Positions 32,673 to 40,591 of a DNA stretch of 48,095 nt are shown here, piece after piece. The stretch's first letter is position 1; each line of letters opens with the position of its first letter. This DNA is from an uncultured Bacteroidia bacterium (GTDB taxonomy: Bacteria; Bacteroidota; Bacteroidia; Bacteroidales; UBA932). Both the position numbers and the translations under genes were made by a program. The stretch spans positions 1 through 48,095 of the forward strand of contig CACZEU010000002.1 of assembly GCA_902780175.1 (NCBI GenBank), in the 5' to 3' direction. Below the pieces are notes generated by a model that was not told the origin of the DNA, ran no database searches, and saw only the letters and a list, made by a program, of their open reading frames with translations.

Positions 32673-33456
32673 CTTTGAGTTTTGTTTGCTGTATGCTGAC
32701 GGAGACGTAACTCCCGTAAATGTTTCCTATGTAAAACACGGCGCAGAGGGCACCGGGGACGATGGTTTTCCAGTCGCCGGGACCGTCCTTGACCCAATGC
32801 TCGGCGGTGATGGCGCCCAACGCTCCCGTAATGAGGAATGCCGCAATGCCCTCGCCGAGATTGCCGGCGTAGACCTTTCCCAGGCCGGGCACTACGGCCG
32901 ACGCCGCAGCAGCCAGCCACGGGCTTTTGGCCTTCTCCTCGTAACGCTGGGAATAGATGACGCCGAGTTCCTTCTCCGGCTGCTGCAGGGCGAAATCGCT
33001 GTAACCGAAGTGCTGCGAGGCCTCCCGGAAGGCTTCCGGGTCGTCCCTCAGGAGGGCGAGGCCTGCCAACTGCAGGTTCTTGACCTCCTGATAATCACCA
33101 CTGTAGGCCTGCAGGCGGCCGACGGGTTCCAGGTAATCCCCGAGATGCGCCGACACCGCCGCCGAATAGAACAGCGACTTGTCTGCGAAAGGGGAGCCGG
33201 AAGGCACGGCCTTGAACAGTTTCTCTGCGGTTTCCAGTTCCTTGAGATTGTATGCCGTCCAGGCGCGAAGGTAAGTAAGGGTGTCGGAAGGGAAATACGT
33301 GGCGTCCCGGAACAGCAGCGCCTTTGCGTCCGCCTTCAGTCCGTTGTCGATAAGGTACTCGACAAAGTCGAAATCGTCCGACGCCCAGGTGTTCTGGGCG
33401 GAAAGGAAGGACGCCGGGAATAGCGCCAGGGCAAGAATTACGGCAATGCGTTTCAT
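32611..33456 (-). CDS. Exported TPR/membrane protein of unknown function
   Basis: A 281-residue protein with a signal peptide (ending LSAQ), TPR-like helices (~25-170), and a C-terminal membrane region opening with VVPGLGKVYAGNLGEGIAAF. It has the same architecture as the following gene, so the pair probably arose by duplication. The PGLGK-Y-G-N motif with two hydrophobic segments recalls the TM2-like proteins of this operon. It overlaps the upstream gene by 4 bp and the downstream paralogue by 62 bp. Confidence 0.72.
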   Translation of the reverse strand: MKRIAVILALALFPASFLSAQNTWASDDFDFVEYLIDNGLKADAKALLFRDATYFPSDTLTYLRAWTAYNLKELETAEKLFKAVPSGSPFADKSLFYSAAVSAHLGDYLEPVGRLQAYSGDYQEVKNLQLAGLALLRDDPEAFREASQHFGYSDFALQQPEKELGVIYSQRYEEKAKSPWLAAAASAVVPGLGKVYAGNLGEGIAAFLITGALGAITAEHWVKDGPGDWKTIVPGALCAVFYIGNIYGSYVSVSIQQTKLKDAQTTAVLYNIHIPLRSVFK

Positions 33457-33860
33457 CTGCCGTCCCTCCCGCTGCGTCCGGGTGCGTATGCCTCGGGGCC
33501 TTCTTCGATCACGGGATGCTCTGCGTCGATCCTGGCGCTGGCCGTACCGATCTTGCTGTCCCTAATGATGCGGTCGGCCGTTGCGAATATTGCAGGAAAG
33601 AATCCTATCGTCTTCACCGCCTGCCGGAAGAACATATAATTCGCTGGCCTGTAGAAGTCCCTCCCGACCAGCTGGTTGCTGACGGCCCACGCCGCCTTCT
33701 CCACCCCGTTCGCCCCGGCCGGCGGGGCCTCGGTAATTATCTTTTCGCTGAAACTGCGGTTGAGGATGATATTCCTTTCATTGTGGTGTACGGCCGTGCT
33801 GTCTCCATCCTGAATATTTGCAGGCAGGAGCAACAGGGCTATAATCAATGAAAGTATCAT
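33453..33860 (-). CDS. Small exported or membrane protein of unknown function
   Basis: A 135-residue protein. ATG 33860 is chosen because it overlaps the upstream stop by 4 bp and begins a hydrophobic signal-like segment (MILSLIIALLLLPA). The centre has YRPANYMFFRQAVKTIGF and TADRIIRD. This is faintly like the core of YidD proteins (F-Y-P-x-C-S-x-Y ... A ... G ... R-x-x-R) but without any cysteine, so the resemblance may be chance. The C-terminus is charged and probably disordered. Confidence 0.55.
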   Translation of the reverse strand: MILSLIIALLLLPANIQDGDSTAVHHNERNIILNRSFSEKIITEAPPAGANGVEKAAWAVSNQLVGRDFYRPANYMFFRQAVKTIGFFPAIFATADRIIRDSKIGTASARIDAEHPVIEEGPEAYAPGRSGRDGR

Positions 33861-34558
33861 TGCGCTCCCTCCTCCAGCTTCATCGGCTTGGCGTCGGCGG
33901 GAACGGTAAAGTCGTAAGCGGGATCGTCCTTGTCGGGCTGGACGGAAGAATATATGGTACGGACGACCGAGGAGTCCCGGCCCTTGCCGTAAGTGATGTC
34001 GGTGATGCGTAGGGGCAGCGTGAAGCGCCCGAAAGTGTTGTACTCGGACAGGTACTTTCTGCTGAGGCACTTGCCCTCGGGGGATGTGTATTCGCAATAG
34101 ATGGGGAGATAATTCTCGTAAACTATCTCCACCCTGGGTTTCTGGGTATCCGGGGAGGTGAAGACTTTCTTCAGATATTCCCCGTCGCGTGAAGTTCCGG
34201 TGGCCTTGTAGCCGAAGTATCCCAGGCCAAGGTCGTCGATGTGTCCGTTCAGGTAAAGCATCAGGAGCTCGGTGGTGGAGCTCATGGAGTCGTCGATGCG
34301 GGTGAGGACTTCGTTGGTCGCAGGGTTGTAGACCTGGATCTCGCCCTTCGCATTGGTGACGGCGATATATTTGTTTGGGGTACGGAATAATGTCACCAAG
34401 CGTCCATTGCGGGTGCAATAGACGCTTTTGGTGACAGTACTGACTTTTCCGTTGATAACGGTCTTGACCTCTACGTCTGCCGATACCTTACGCTGTGCGG
34501 AAAGGGGCAGGCAGGACAGGACCAGGAGCAGCGGAATGATTGCGTTTTTTAGAGCCAC
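33857..34558 (-). CDS. LolA-like periplasmic protein
   Basis: A 233-residue exported protein: signal peptide ending LPLSAQ, then a beta-rich domain. The T-K-S-V-Y, I-A-V-T-N-A-K-G-E-I-x-V-Y-N-P and later beta-strands resemble the outer-membrane-lipoprotein-carrier (LolA/LolB-like) fold. Such proteins bind acyl chains. It overlaps the TM2 gene by 10 bp and the next gene by 4 bp. Confidence in the fold is moderate; the function is inferred from family only. Confidence 0.6.
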   Translation of the reverse strand: MALKNAIIPLLLVLSCLPLSAQRKVSADVEVKTVINGKVSTVTKSVYCTRNGRLVTLFRTPNKYIAVTNAKGEIQVYNPATNEVLTRIDDSMSSTTELLMLYLNGHIDDLGLGYFGYKATGTSRDGEYLKKVFTSPDTQKPRVEIVYENYLPIYCEYTSPEGKCLSRKYLSEYNTFGRFTLPLRITDITYGKGRDSSVVRTIYSSVQPDKDDPAYDFTVPADAKPMKLEEGAQ

Positions 34559-34968
34559 GCAATGAATTTGGGATTGTTGATGAACTTGGCTACGCCGCTT
34601 CCGTCTGACAAGCCTACGACAAGCATCACGAAGTCAACTATGTCGAGGATACCGAAGATTCCGCCGCCGGTGAACAGGTATGCAGCCCACATCCAGGGAG
34701 CGGTGCCGCAGTAGTGACGGTGAACTCCGCACCATCCGAGGAAGATGTTGAGGATGAGTGCAGTGGTGGCGTTGGGGTTGGCAGCTGCGGTAACGGTGGC
34801 GTTGGCGGCTGCGGTGGCGGTTGCGGGCACCATGAAGTCTGCGGTGTAAACCTCGGTGGCGTTCTCGATGAGAGCGTCGATTGCGTTGTTGTCAACCTTG
34901 TAGCTGGCAGCGTTTGCGGAGAAGGCGATGGCCAGGACCGCGATGAGGGAAACGATTAATTTTTTCAT
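34549..34968 (-). CDS. TM2-domain protein with signal peptide
   Basis: A 139-residue protein. A cleavable signal (FSANA) precedes ~25 residues very rich in Ala, Thr and Asn. A TM2 domain follows: ILNIFLGWCGVHRHYCG, then AYLFTGGGIFGILDIVDFV. ATG 34968 is preferred over a GTG two codons upstream. It is the first gene of the seven-gene operon, 40 nt after a good promoter. TM2 proteins are small two-helix membrane proteins of unclear role. Confidence 0.82.
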   Translation of the reverse strand: MKKLIVSLIAVLAIAFSANAASYKVDNNAIDALIENATEVYTADFMVPATATAAANATVTAAANPNATTALILNIFLGWCGVHRHYCGTAPWMWAAYLFTGGGIFGILDIVDFVMLVVGLSDGSGVAKFINNPKFIAWL

Positions 34969-35008
34969 AAGCACTTAATATTGGTTGATATTGATAGTTC
35001 CAAGGTCA

Positions 35009-35039
35009 CAAATGTAAACAATAAAAATTGAAAAGGCAA
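35009..35039 (-). promoter_or_regulatory. Promoter of the TM2-to-miaA operon
   Basis: Minus-strand TTG (35039-35037), N20, TACATTTG (35016-35009). It sits within 35 bp of the stop codon of the flavodiiron gene. Confidence 0.7.
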
Positions 35040-35041
35040 CC

Positions 35042-36226
35042 TTATGCCAGTATGGCGTCGGCCAGGGCCTCCAGCGCGGGGATGTCCGTCTCCTTCATCC
35101 TGCTGCGGATGGTGACGGAGGGCTCGACCACGGTGACGTCCTTCATCGCGCCGAGCATTTCCTTCATGACCCTGCCGGCGGAAGGCGCCCAGGAGCCGTT
35201 CTCCACGATTGCGGCCTTGCGGCGGCACCAGCCCTTTATGTGCAGCCGGTGCAGGAATTCGTACATGGGGGTGAACAGGCCGGCATCGTACGAGGATGCG
35301 GCAAGGACGATGCGGGGATAGCGGAAGGCGTCTTCCACGTTCTCGGCTACATCGGAGCGGGTGAGGTCGCTGAGGACGACCTTGGGTGCGCCCTTGGCCC
35401 GGAGTATTTCGGCGAGCTTTTCTGCGGCCGCGAGGGTGCCTCCGTGTATGGATGCGCAGGCGATGAAGATGCCGTCGGTTTCCGGTTCATAGCGGCTCCA
35501 GATGTCGTACAGGCGGATGTATTCGCCCAGGTTGTCTTCCAGTATGGGGCCGTGGAGGGGCCTGATGGTCCTGATGGGGAGGCCTGCCGCCTTTGCGAGC
35601 ACCGCCTGCACCTGGGGGCCGTATTTGCCGACTATGTTGAAGTAGTAGCGGCGGGCTTCGCAGGCCCAGTCGTCATCGTCGCGTCCGTAGAAGCCGCATT
35701 TGCCGAGGGCTCCGAACTTGCCGAATCCGTCGGCGCTGTAGAGGGCGCCGTCGGCCTCGTCGAAACTCATCATTACCTCGGGCCAGTGGACCATCGGGGC
35801 CGCTATGAAATGCAGTTTGTGTTCGCCGAGGTCGAGGATGTCACCTTCCTTGACGGCGAGGGTGCGGCCCTTGAGGCTGATGCCTTCGAAGAATTGCGGG
35901 AGCATCCTGAGCGCCTGGGCGCCGGCTACGACGGTGACTTCGGGATATTCTTCGAGCACCCATGCGATGAGGGCTGAATGGTCCGGTTCCAGGTGGTGGA
36001 CCACGAGGTAATCCGGTTTGCGGCCGGCGAGGGCGTCTGCGAGGCTCTTTTTCCATTCATCCGCTTTGCGGACGTCGGATGTGTCGAGGATTGCGGCTTT
36101 TTCGTCGGTGATGAGGTATGAATTGTAGGAAACCCCTTCGGGGACTGTGTACTGGCTCTCGAAGAGGTCGATGTCGAGGTCGTCGGAGCCGATGTACGTG
36201 ACTTTGTTGCTCAATTGACGTATCAT
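35042..36226 (-). CDS. A-type flavodiiron protein
   Basis: A 394-residue protein. The N-terminal metallo-beta-lactamase-like domain has HHLEPDH (H-x-E-x-D-H diiron motif), the next ligand in PMVHWPE, and SADGFG and RPLHGPI supplying the rest. The C-terminal ~140 residues form a flavodoxin domain (IFIACASIHGGT). Flavodiiron proteins reduce O2 to water or NO to N2O and protect anaerobes from oxygen or nitrosative stress. There is no rubredoxin domain, so an external electron donor is needed. Its ATG is 4 nt from its -7 box, and a chromate-transporter gene diverges across 26 bp. Confidence 0.93.
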   Translation of the reverse strand: MIRQLSNKVTYIGSDDLDIDLFESQYTVPEGVSYNSYLITDEKAAILDTSDVRKADEWKKSLADALAGRKPDYLVVHHLEPDHSALIAWVLEEYPEVTVVAGAQALRMLPQFFEGISLKGRTLAVKEGDILDLGEHKLHFIAAPMVHWPEVMMSFDEADGALYSADGFGKFGALGKCGFYGRDDDDWACEARRYYFNIVGKYGPQVQAVLAKAAGLPIRTIRPLHGPILEDNLGEYIRLYDIWSRYEPETDGIFIACASIHGGTLAAAEKLAEILRAKGAPKVVLSDLTRSDVAENVEDAFRYPRIVLAASSYDAGLFTPMYEFLHRLHIKGWCRRKAAIVENGSWAPSAGRVMKEMLGAMKDVTVVEPSVTIRSRMKETDIPALEALADAILA

Positions 36227-36252
36227 AATGCAAAAATAGTTAATTTTGCGTT
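36227..36252. promoter_or_regulatory. 26-bp divergent spacer with two back-to-back promoters
   Basis: Minus strand: TATTTTTG (36238-36231) then 4 nt and ATG 36226. Plus strand: TAATTTTG (36241-36248) then 4 nt and ATG 36253. The two -7 boxes are 2 bp apart, both mRNAs should be leaderless, and any -33 contacts must fall inside the opposite gene. A TTG at 36215-36217 is the best -33 candidate for the plus strand, although 23 nt away. Confidence 0.65.
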
Positions 36253-36804
36253 ATGAAAGAGGTGCCCCTTTGGAAAATATTCGCCGTGTTCGCCAAAATC
36301 GGGGCGTTCACCATCGGCGGGGGGTACGCTATGATTCCCGTCATCCGCAGCGAGATGTCCCGCCGCGGTTGGATTTCCGAGGATGAGCTTCCGGATATCG
36401 TGGCCCTCAGCCAGAGCGCTCCGGGCGTCATGGCGGTCAACATTTCCATTTTCGCCGGGTACCGTCTGCGGGGTGTCAGGGGCAGCATTGCCGCCACTCT
36501 GGGCAGTATCCTGCCGTCGTTCCTCATCATCCTTGCCATCGCGTTGTTCTTTACGGCATTCAAGGACAATCCCTGGGTGATACGGGCGTTCAAGGGCATC
36601 CGTCCCGTGGTCATTTCTCTCATCCTGGTGCCTATGGTCGATATGGCGCGCAAGTCCTGTACTACGTGGTGGAAATGGCTTCTGGCGGTGCTGGCGCTGG
36701 TTCTCGTGGCATTTCTCGGCGTGTCGCCGATATGGATCCTGATGTGCGTCCTGGTGGCGGGATTCGGCGTAACTTATCTTACTGAACGGAAATGGAAACG
36801 CTGA
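36253..36804 (+). CDS. Chromate transporter family protein, first half of a split pair
   Basis: A 183-residue CHR-family membrane protein. FAKIGAFTIGGGYAMIPVI and LSQSAPGVMAVN are the conserved motifs of a CHR half. In split systems two such halves form one transporter. The next gene encodes the second half and overlaps by 13 bp. Substrate in anaerobic Bacteroidales is unknown; chromate resistance is only a family name here. Confidence 0.9.
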   Translation: MKEVPLWKIFAVFAKIGAFTIGGGYAMIPVIRSEMSRRGWISEDELPDIVALSQSAPGVMAVNISIFAGYRLRGVRGSIAATLGSILPSFLIILAIALFFTAFKDNPWVIRAFKGIRPVVISLILVPMVDMARKSCTTWWKWLLAVLALVLVAFLGVSPIWILMCVLVAGFGVTYLTERKWKR

Positions 36805-37394
36805 GCCTTCTGTTGCAAATCGCCTGGACGTTCTTCGTTATCGGGGCCTTCACCATCGGCGGGGGATACGCCATGCTGTCCCTCATCCAGAACGAGGTCG
36901 TGGCGGCGCACGGGTGGATTACGGAGAGTGCGTTTACGGATATCGTGGCCATTTCGCAGATGACGCCGGGGCCCATCGGGATCAATTCGGCCACCTATGT
37001 GGGTTACGAGGTGCTGTACGGCGCCACGGGCCTGCACTGGATGGGAGTGCTGGGGTCGGCCGTCGCTACGCTTTCGCTCATCCTGCCGTCGTTCATCATC
37101 GTTCTGCTCATCGTCCGTTTCTATACCCGGTTCAAGGGAAGCACCCTGTACGAGGGCACGATGGGATGGCTCAGGCCCACCGTCGTCGGCCTTATCGCCG
37201 CCGCCGCGGTCATCCTCGTGGTCAGGACCACCTGGACCGGCTGCGTCCCGTCTTTTGAGATCGTAAGGGAGAATTTCGCCGACTGGAAAAGCTGGCTCCT
37301 ACTTGCTGCCGCCTTTGCCGCCTCCCTCTGGGGCCGCGTCAACCCCATCATCATCATTCTTGCCGGCGCTGCTTTGGGGTTGCTGTTGTATTAG
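36792..37394 (+). CDS. Chromate transporter family protein, second half of a split pair
   Basis: A 200-residue CHR half with FFVIGAFTIGGGYAML, ISQMTPGPIGINSATYVGY and five or six hydrophobic segments. It overlaps the first half by 13 bp, implying coupled and stoichiometric synthesis. The pair ends at the left edge of the accessory region; the first copy of the palindromic repeat begins 36 bp after its stop. Confidence 0.9.
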   Translation: METLSLLLQIAWTFFVIGAFTIGGGYAMLSLIQNEVVAAHGWITESAFTDIVAISQMTPGPIGINSATYVGYEVLYGATGLHWMGVLGSAVATLSLILPSFIIVLLIVRFYTRFKGSTLYEGTMGWLRPTVVGLIAAAAVILVVRTTWTGCVPSFEIVRENFADWKSWLLLAAAFAASLWGRVNPIIIILAGAALGLLLY

Positions 37395-37430
37395 CCCTTT
37401 TTTCTGTAGCCTCGTCTGCCCTGCAAGTAT

Positions 37431-37472
37431 GTTGGAATTTCATTTACGGCCTCCTCTTGGCTCTGCCGCTGA
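37431..37472 (+). repeat. Palindromic repeat family, partial copy A
   Basis: Left flank GTTGGAAT...CATTTACGGCCTC followed by GGCTCTGCCGCTGA (37459-37472), matching the left end of copy B at 40563-40605. The rest of the element is missing or decayed. Confidence 0.65.
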
Positions 37473-37512
37473 TTGTGTCTTTGTCGCCGTTCCTGTCCCC
37501 TGCATTGCAGCG

Positions 37513-38871
37513 TCAGAAGGCGAGGCAGGCGCGGGCATTGATGATGTCTTGGGTCTTCACGCCTAAATCCCAATCGCCGCTGCTAAATTTGTATCGATAC
37601 GCGATGGTATTAACAGGGCCCTCCGTACTCGACCAATAGACCGCCGACTGCATGTTCGTTCCGCCGACACTGCTGAAGCCGTCTCGCAGTGCAGCGTAGC
37701 CACCGGCACCACTAATCATCTGGTTCCACTCGTCCTGGCTGGCAAGTTTCCATGTGCCACAGGGTACCGCCGGGGTGTGGGCGGCGCAGGTTGTGATGGC
37801 TGTGCTCCAGTCCATCTGGCCTTCATCGGTCAGCGCGAGTGCCAGGACGTGGGTGTCACCAACGTAGCAAATCATGGCCACTGCGGTCACGCCGCTGGGC
37901 AGGTCGGCGTAATCGTAGTTCTTGCCATCGTCGCCGATTACCTGTCCCAAGTAGGCGTCGCCGGTATCTGTCGCGTTTGGCGTCGCACGCGTCACGTTGT
38001 ACACCTTCGCCTCGAACTGCTTCTGGCCGATGATGTAATCGTAGTTGAACATGCCGGCATGGAGCCGGAGCACCCAATAAAGGTTGTGGCCTAATATGTT
38101 GTTTACTCTGCTGATGGCGAAGCGGACGTTGCCGTCACCGTCGGCGATGACTGTCGGCGTGTAGGAGAATATGTTAATCCCGCCATTCTCATATTCAGAC
38201 TGGTCTGTTGCGCATCCCAGCGTGACGCTGTATGTGGTACCCGCCGTGAGACCTCCGAGATTGCAGTTCAAGATTGGGTTTCGCTTTGTCAGCGTATAGC
38301 CCGAGCCGTTGTAGTCGCCAGCGACGTAGAGCGCCGTCTTCATCAGCGTGTTCACGTCGGCGGCCATGCTGTACTGCTCCGTAAAAATACCAGTATGATC
38401 CGCTTCGTCGAAGCATTCAGCTGTCGCTCCCGACGGAATGAGAATGGCCGTGCTGCCGGTGAGCGGGTCGCTGCCGAGCGAAGTGTAGTCGTAGTCGGTG
38501 ATTTCGTTATTATCGCCATCGTATGCTTTGAGCGTGCCGCTGAACGTGGCGCCCAGTCCGTCGGCTGTCGGCTCACCGTCCATCGTGAGGATGCCGTTCA
38601 GATAACCGTTTTTGTATCGCCAGATGTACAGCCTGTCGCCTGCGGTGAACTTCAACGTGCGCTGAGTCTTGCCTTCCACGACGGCCTCGGTCACGTCGGC
38701 GCGCGTCGAAACCCCGTCGCCGTCATCGAGGCCCGCGCTCACCGTCACCTGCACGCCCGTCGACGTCGTCGGCTCCTCCGTCATGTTTTTCTCCGTCGAG
38801 CACGCGGTCATTCCTATCATCAAGGCTGCGGCCAAGACCAGCCAGCCCATTGTCGTACGCTTCGTATTCAT
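37513..38871 (-). CDS. Fimbrillin-like lipoprotein with a Lcl/DUF1566-type C-terminus
   Basis: A 452-residue lipoprotein. ATG 38871 yields a signal ending MTACS (lipobox Cys) and an acidic TEEPTT tether. Residues ~40-290 look fimbrillin-like (S-T-R-A, then F-T-A-G-D-R-L-Y-I-W and beta-strands). The last ~90 residues show GTWKLASQDEWNQM, YWSSTEG and RACLAF. This W-(R/K)-L-(P/A)-x-x-x-E-W ... YWSST pattern belongs to Lcl C-terminal/DUF1566-like or FISUMP domains. A surface binding role is likely. It begins 1 nt after the stop of the 44-residue gene (TGA-G-ATG). Confidence 0.8.
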   Translation of the reverse strand: MNTKRTTMGWLVLAAALMIGMTACSTEKNMTEEPTTSTGVQVTVSAGLDDGDGVSTRADVTEAVVEGKTQRTLKFTAGDRLYIWRYKNGYLNGILTMDGEPTADGLGATFSGTLKAYDGDNNEITDYDYTSLGSDPLTGSTAILIPSGATAECFDEADHTGIFTEQYSMAADVNTLMKTALYVAGDYNGSGYTLTKRNPILNCNLGGLTAGTTYSVTLGCATDQSEYENGGINIFSYTPTVIADGDGNVRFAISRVNNILGHNLYWVLRLHAGMFNYDYIIGQKQFEAKVYNVTRATPNATDTGDAYLGQVIGDDGKNYDYADLPSGVTAVAMICYVGDTHVLALALTDEGQMDWSTAITTCAAHTPAVPCGTWKLASQDEWNQMISGAGGYAALRDGFSSVGGTNMQSAVYWSSTEGPVNTIAYRYKFSSGDWDLGVKTQDIINARACLAF

Positions 38872-38872
38872 C

Positions 38873-39007
38873 TCAGATGTCCTCCTCCTCATAGGTTACG
38901 CTTATCGTTGTCTGGGCCCCACCGGGGCTCTGGCAGAGGATTCCCTTAAACTTTACGTACACGACGTTGGTCGTTGGGGCCTCATACGTTCTATAGATTG
39001 CTTCCAT
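38873..39007 (-). CDS. 44-residue acidic-tailed peptide gene coupled to the lipoprotein
   Basis: A 44-codon frame from ATG 39007 to TGA 38873, 1 nt before the lipoprotein ATG. The peptide runs M-E-A-I-Y-R-T-Y-E-A-P, then VVYVKFKGILCQSPGG, and ends VTYEEEDI. A Y-x-x-P start, a V-x-V-x-x-x-G-I-L-C-x-S centre and an acidic end recur in small Bacteroidales peptides as I remember them. Its place and spacing parallel the 51-residue gene at 3485-3640. No signal peptide is seen. A promoter is not obvious; TAAATATG lies 15 nt upstream. Confidence 0.65.
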   Translation of the reverse strand: MEAIYRTYEAPTTNVVYVKFKGILCQSPGGAQTTISVTYEEEDI

Positions 39008-39226
39008 AATGCACTATCATATTTACGGACTGCGAATTTAACAATTCTTACCCAAAGAATGACAATAATTGGTTCAATGTGCAAAGAATCATGTTTAATT
39101 GACAAAACAACGGCGTTAACGAGTCGACCGGCACCCTCCAGGCTATGGATGGTGGTGCAGAGCCGCCGGCGACAGGACTGTGGTGGCTCTCGGAATCCCG
39201 TCGCATGGCATATATTGTAAATAACG

Positions 39227-39257
39227 TTTGTAATTTATTATATTTCCGCTATCTTTG
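39227..39257 (+). promoter_or_regulatory. Promoter of the DUF3990/XRE module
   Basis: TTTG (39227-39230), N19, TATCTTTG (39250-39257), a consensus promoter. The leader to ATG 39283 is 25 nt. The remaining part of this 275-bp spacer (39008-39226) is AT-rich, apart from a GC-rich patch near 39110-39210 containing CAGAGCCGCCGGC, which recalls the right edge of repeat copy C. Confidence 0.75.
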
Positions 39258-39282
39258 CGGTAACATTATAATGTGACTATAG

Positions 39283-39933
39283 ATGGACTTGCTTCATGGA
39301 TCGGGAAAAATAGTGGAACGTCCTCGGTTTGGCGAGGGCAATCCTCATAATGACTACGGCCTCGGCTTTTATTGTACACAGAACATCGACCTTGCGCGCG
39401 AATGGGCCTGCACGGAATGGAACGATGGTTTTGTGAACAAGTATCGACTGGAGGCCGACGGTCTCCGTGTACTGCGGCTGAACGGCGGAGAATACAACAT
39501 ACTCAACTGGCTGGCAATACTTTTGGAAAACCGGACTTTTGATTTGTCGACGCCGGTATCAGTACGTGCAAGGCGTTTCATCCTGGACAATTATCTCCCG
39601 GACTATAAGGACTATGACATAATTGTCGGCTACAGGGCGGACGATTCATATTTCTCTTTCGCACGGGCCTTCCTGGCCAATGGGATTACGCTTGAGCAGC
39701 TTGGGAGGGCGATGAAACTCGGAAAACTTGGCGAACAAGTGACCATACGGAGCAGGGAAGCATTCGACAGACTGCGCTTTACCGGTTATGAGCCGGTCTC
39801 ATCAGCATTGTTTTACCCCAAGCGTATGCTCCGGGACAAGCAGGCCCGGAGCGATTACCTGTCAATGCTTTCCGAAAATCCGGAAGGGGAGAACAAATAC
39901 ATGTCGGATCTGATTGATGGCAAAGGCATATGA
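39283..39933 (+). CDS. DUF3990-family protein, probable ADP-ribosyltransferase-like toxin
   Basis: A 216-residue protein. LLHGS near the N-terminus, NDYGLGFYCTQ and EWA match the DUF3990 pattern, a distant relative of ADP-ribosyltransferases with H and Y/F-Y-x-T residues in NAD-binding positions. The family is found beside small antitoxins (DUF3791 type). The following gene overlaps by 17 bp and fits that role. The target is unknown. Confidence 0.75.
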   Translation: MDLLHGSGKIVERPRFGEGNPHNDYGLGFYCTQNIDLAREWACTEWNDGFVNKYRLEADGLRVLRLNGGEYNILNWLAILLENRTFDLSTPVSVRARRFILDNYLPDYKDYDIIVGYRADDSYFSFARAFLANGITLEQLGRAMKLGKLGEQVTIRSREAFDRLRFTGYEPVSSALFYPKRMLRDKQARSDYLSMLSENPEGENKYMSDLIDGKGI

Positions 39934-40552
39934 CATAATGTATCTGGAGGACGCAATGTCTTCCATTGGAGCAATGATGGACTACGCAGTCAACTCCTGC
40001 GGAGAGGAACTGTCGTCGTTCTATGGGAGATTCATAAGCAGCGGGATAGCCAGAATGATCTTCTGCGCGAATCCAAGGTACATTGCAGGATGCTCCGGAG
40101 TCGAACTTGCAGAAACGGTTGCCCGCCGCACCGGAAAGGAACTGCCCAAAGCCGAACCCCTGATAGACATAGGCAGCCCCGAGTACTGGGCAGGATGGAC
40201 TTTGGCCTATATATCCTGGTTCCTCAGCATGGATTTCGAGGTTCTTCACGTAAGGGGCGTAGGCATAGAAGACATACATCGAAGGTATCCCACCTTGCAC
40301 GAGGCCGACCTTTCCAAATCCGTGAACTTTGCCCGAAGCCGTATCGAACAGTACCTGCGCAGCTACAATCCCCTTAAAACCGCCCGCACCACAGCCGGAA
40401 TGACCCAGAAAGAACTGGCTGAAGCGTCCGGTATAAGCCTCAGATCCATACGTGCCTACGAGCAAGGTCAATTGAGTCTCCGCAATGCGGAAAGCGAAAC
40501 CGCCAGCACCCTCAGCCGCATCCTCGGATGCCCTGCAAGTCATTTGATTTGA
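39917..40552 (+). CDS. Probable antitoxin: DUF3791-like region fused to an XRE helix-turn-helix
   Basis: A 211-residue protein from ATG 39917. The N-terminal part (SSFYGRFISSGIARMI...NPRYIAGCSGVELAE) resembles DUF3791-type partners of DUF3990. The C-terminal ~55 residues are a clear XRE helix-turn-helix (RTTAGMTQKELAEASGIS, then SIRAYEQGQ). The middle (~75-150) also looks helical. Fusion of binding and DNA-contacting parts suggests an autoregulating antitoxin. Its reading frame overlaps the toxin end by 17 bp. Repeat copy B begins about 40 bp after its stop. Confidence 0.7.
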   Translation: MAKAYDIMYLEDAMSSIGAMMDYAVNSCGEELSSFYGRFISSGIARMIFCANPRYIAGCSGVELAETVARRTGKELPKAEPLIDIGSPEYWAGWTLAYISWFLSMDFEVLHVRGVGIEDIHRRYPTLHEADLSKSVNFARSRIEQYLRSYNPLKTARTTAGMTQKELAEASGISLRSIRAYEQGQLSLRNAESETASTLSRILGCPASHLI

Positions 40553-40591
40553 CCTTGGCAGCCTGTTGGAATCCCATTAACGGCCTCTCAA

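Noticed and set aside
36253..37394. Chromate resistance operon as a functional claim
   Set aside because: The pair matches the CHR family, but nothing nearby (reductase, ChrB-type regulator) supports chromate as the substrate.
39110..39210. GC-rich patch that might have been a tRNA or small RNA
   Set aside because: No acceptor stem, anticodon loop or T-loop sequence can be folded from it; at most a decayed repeat edge.
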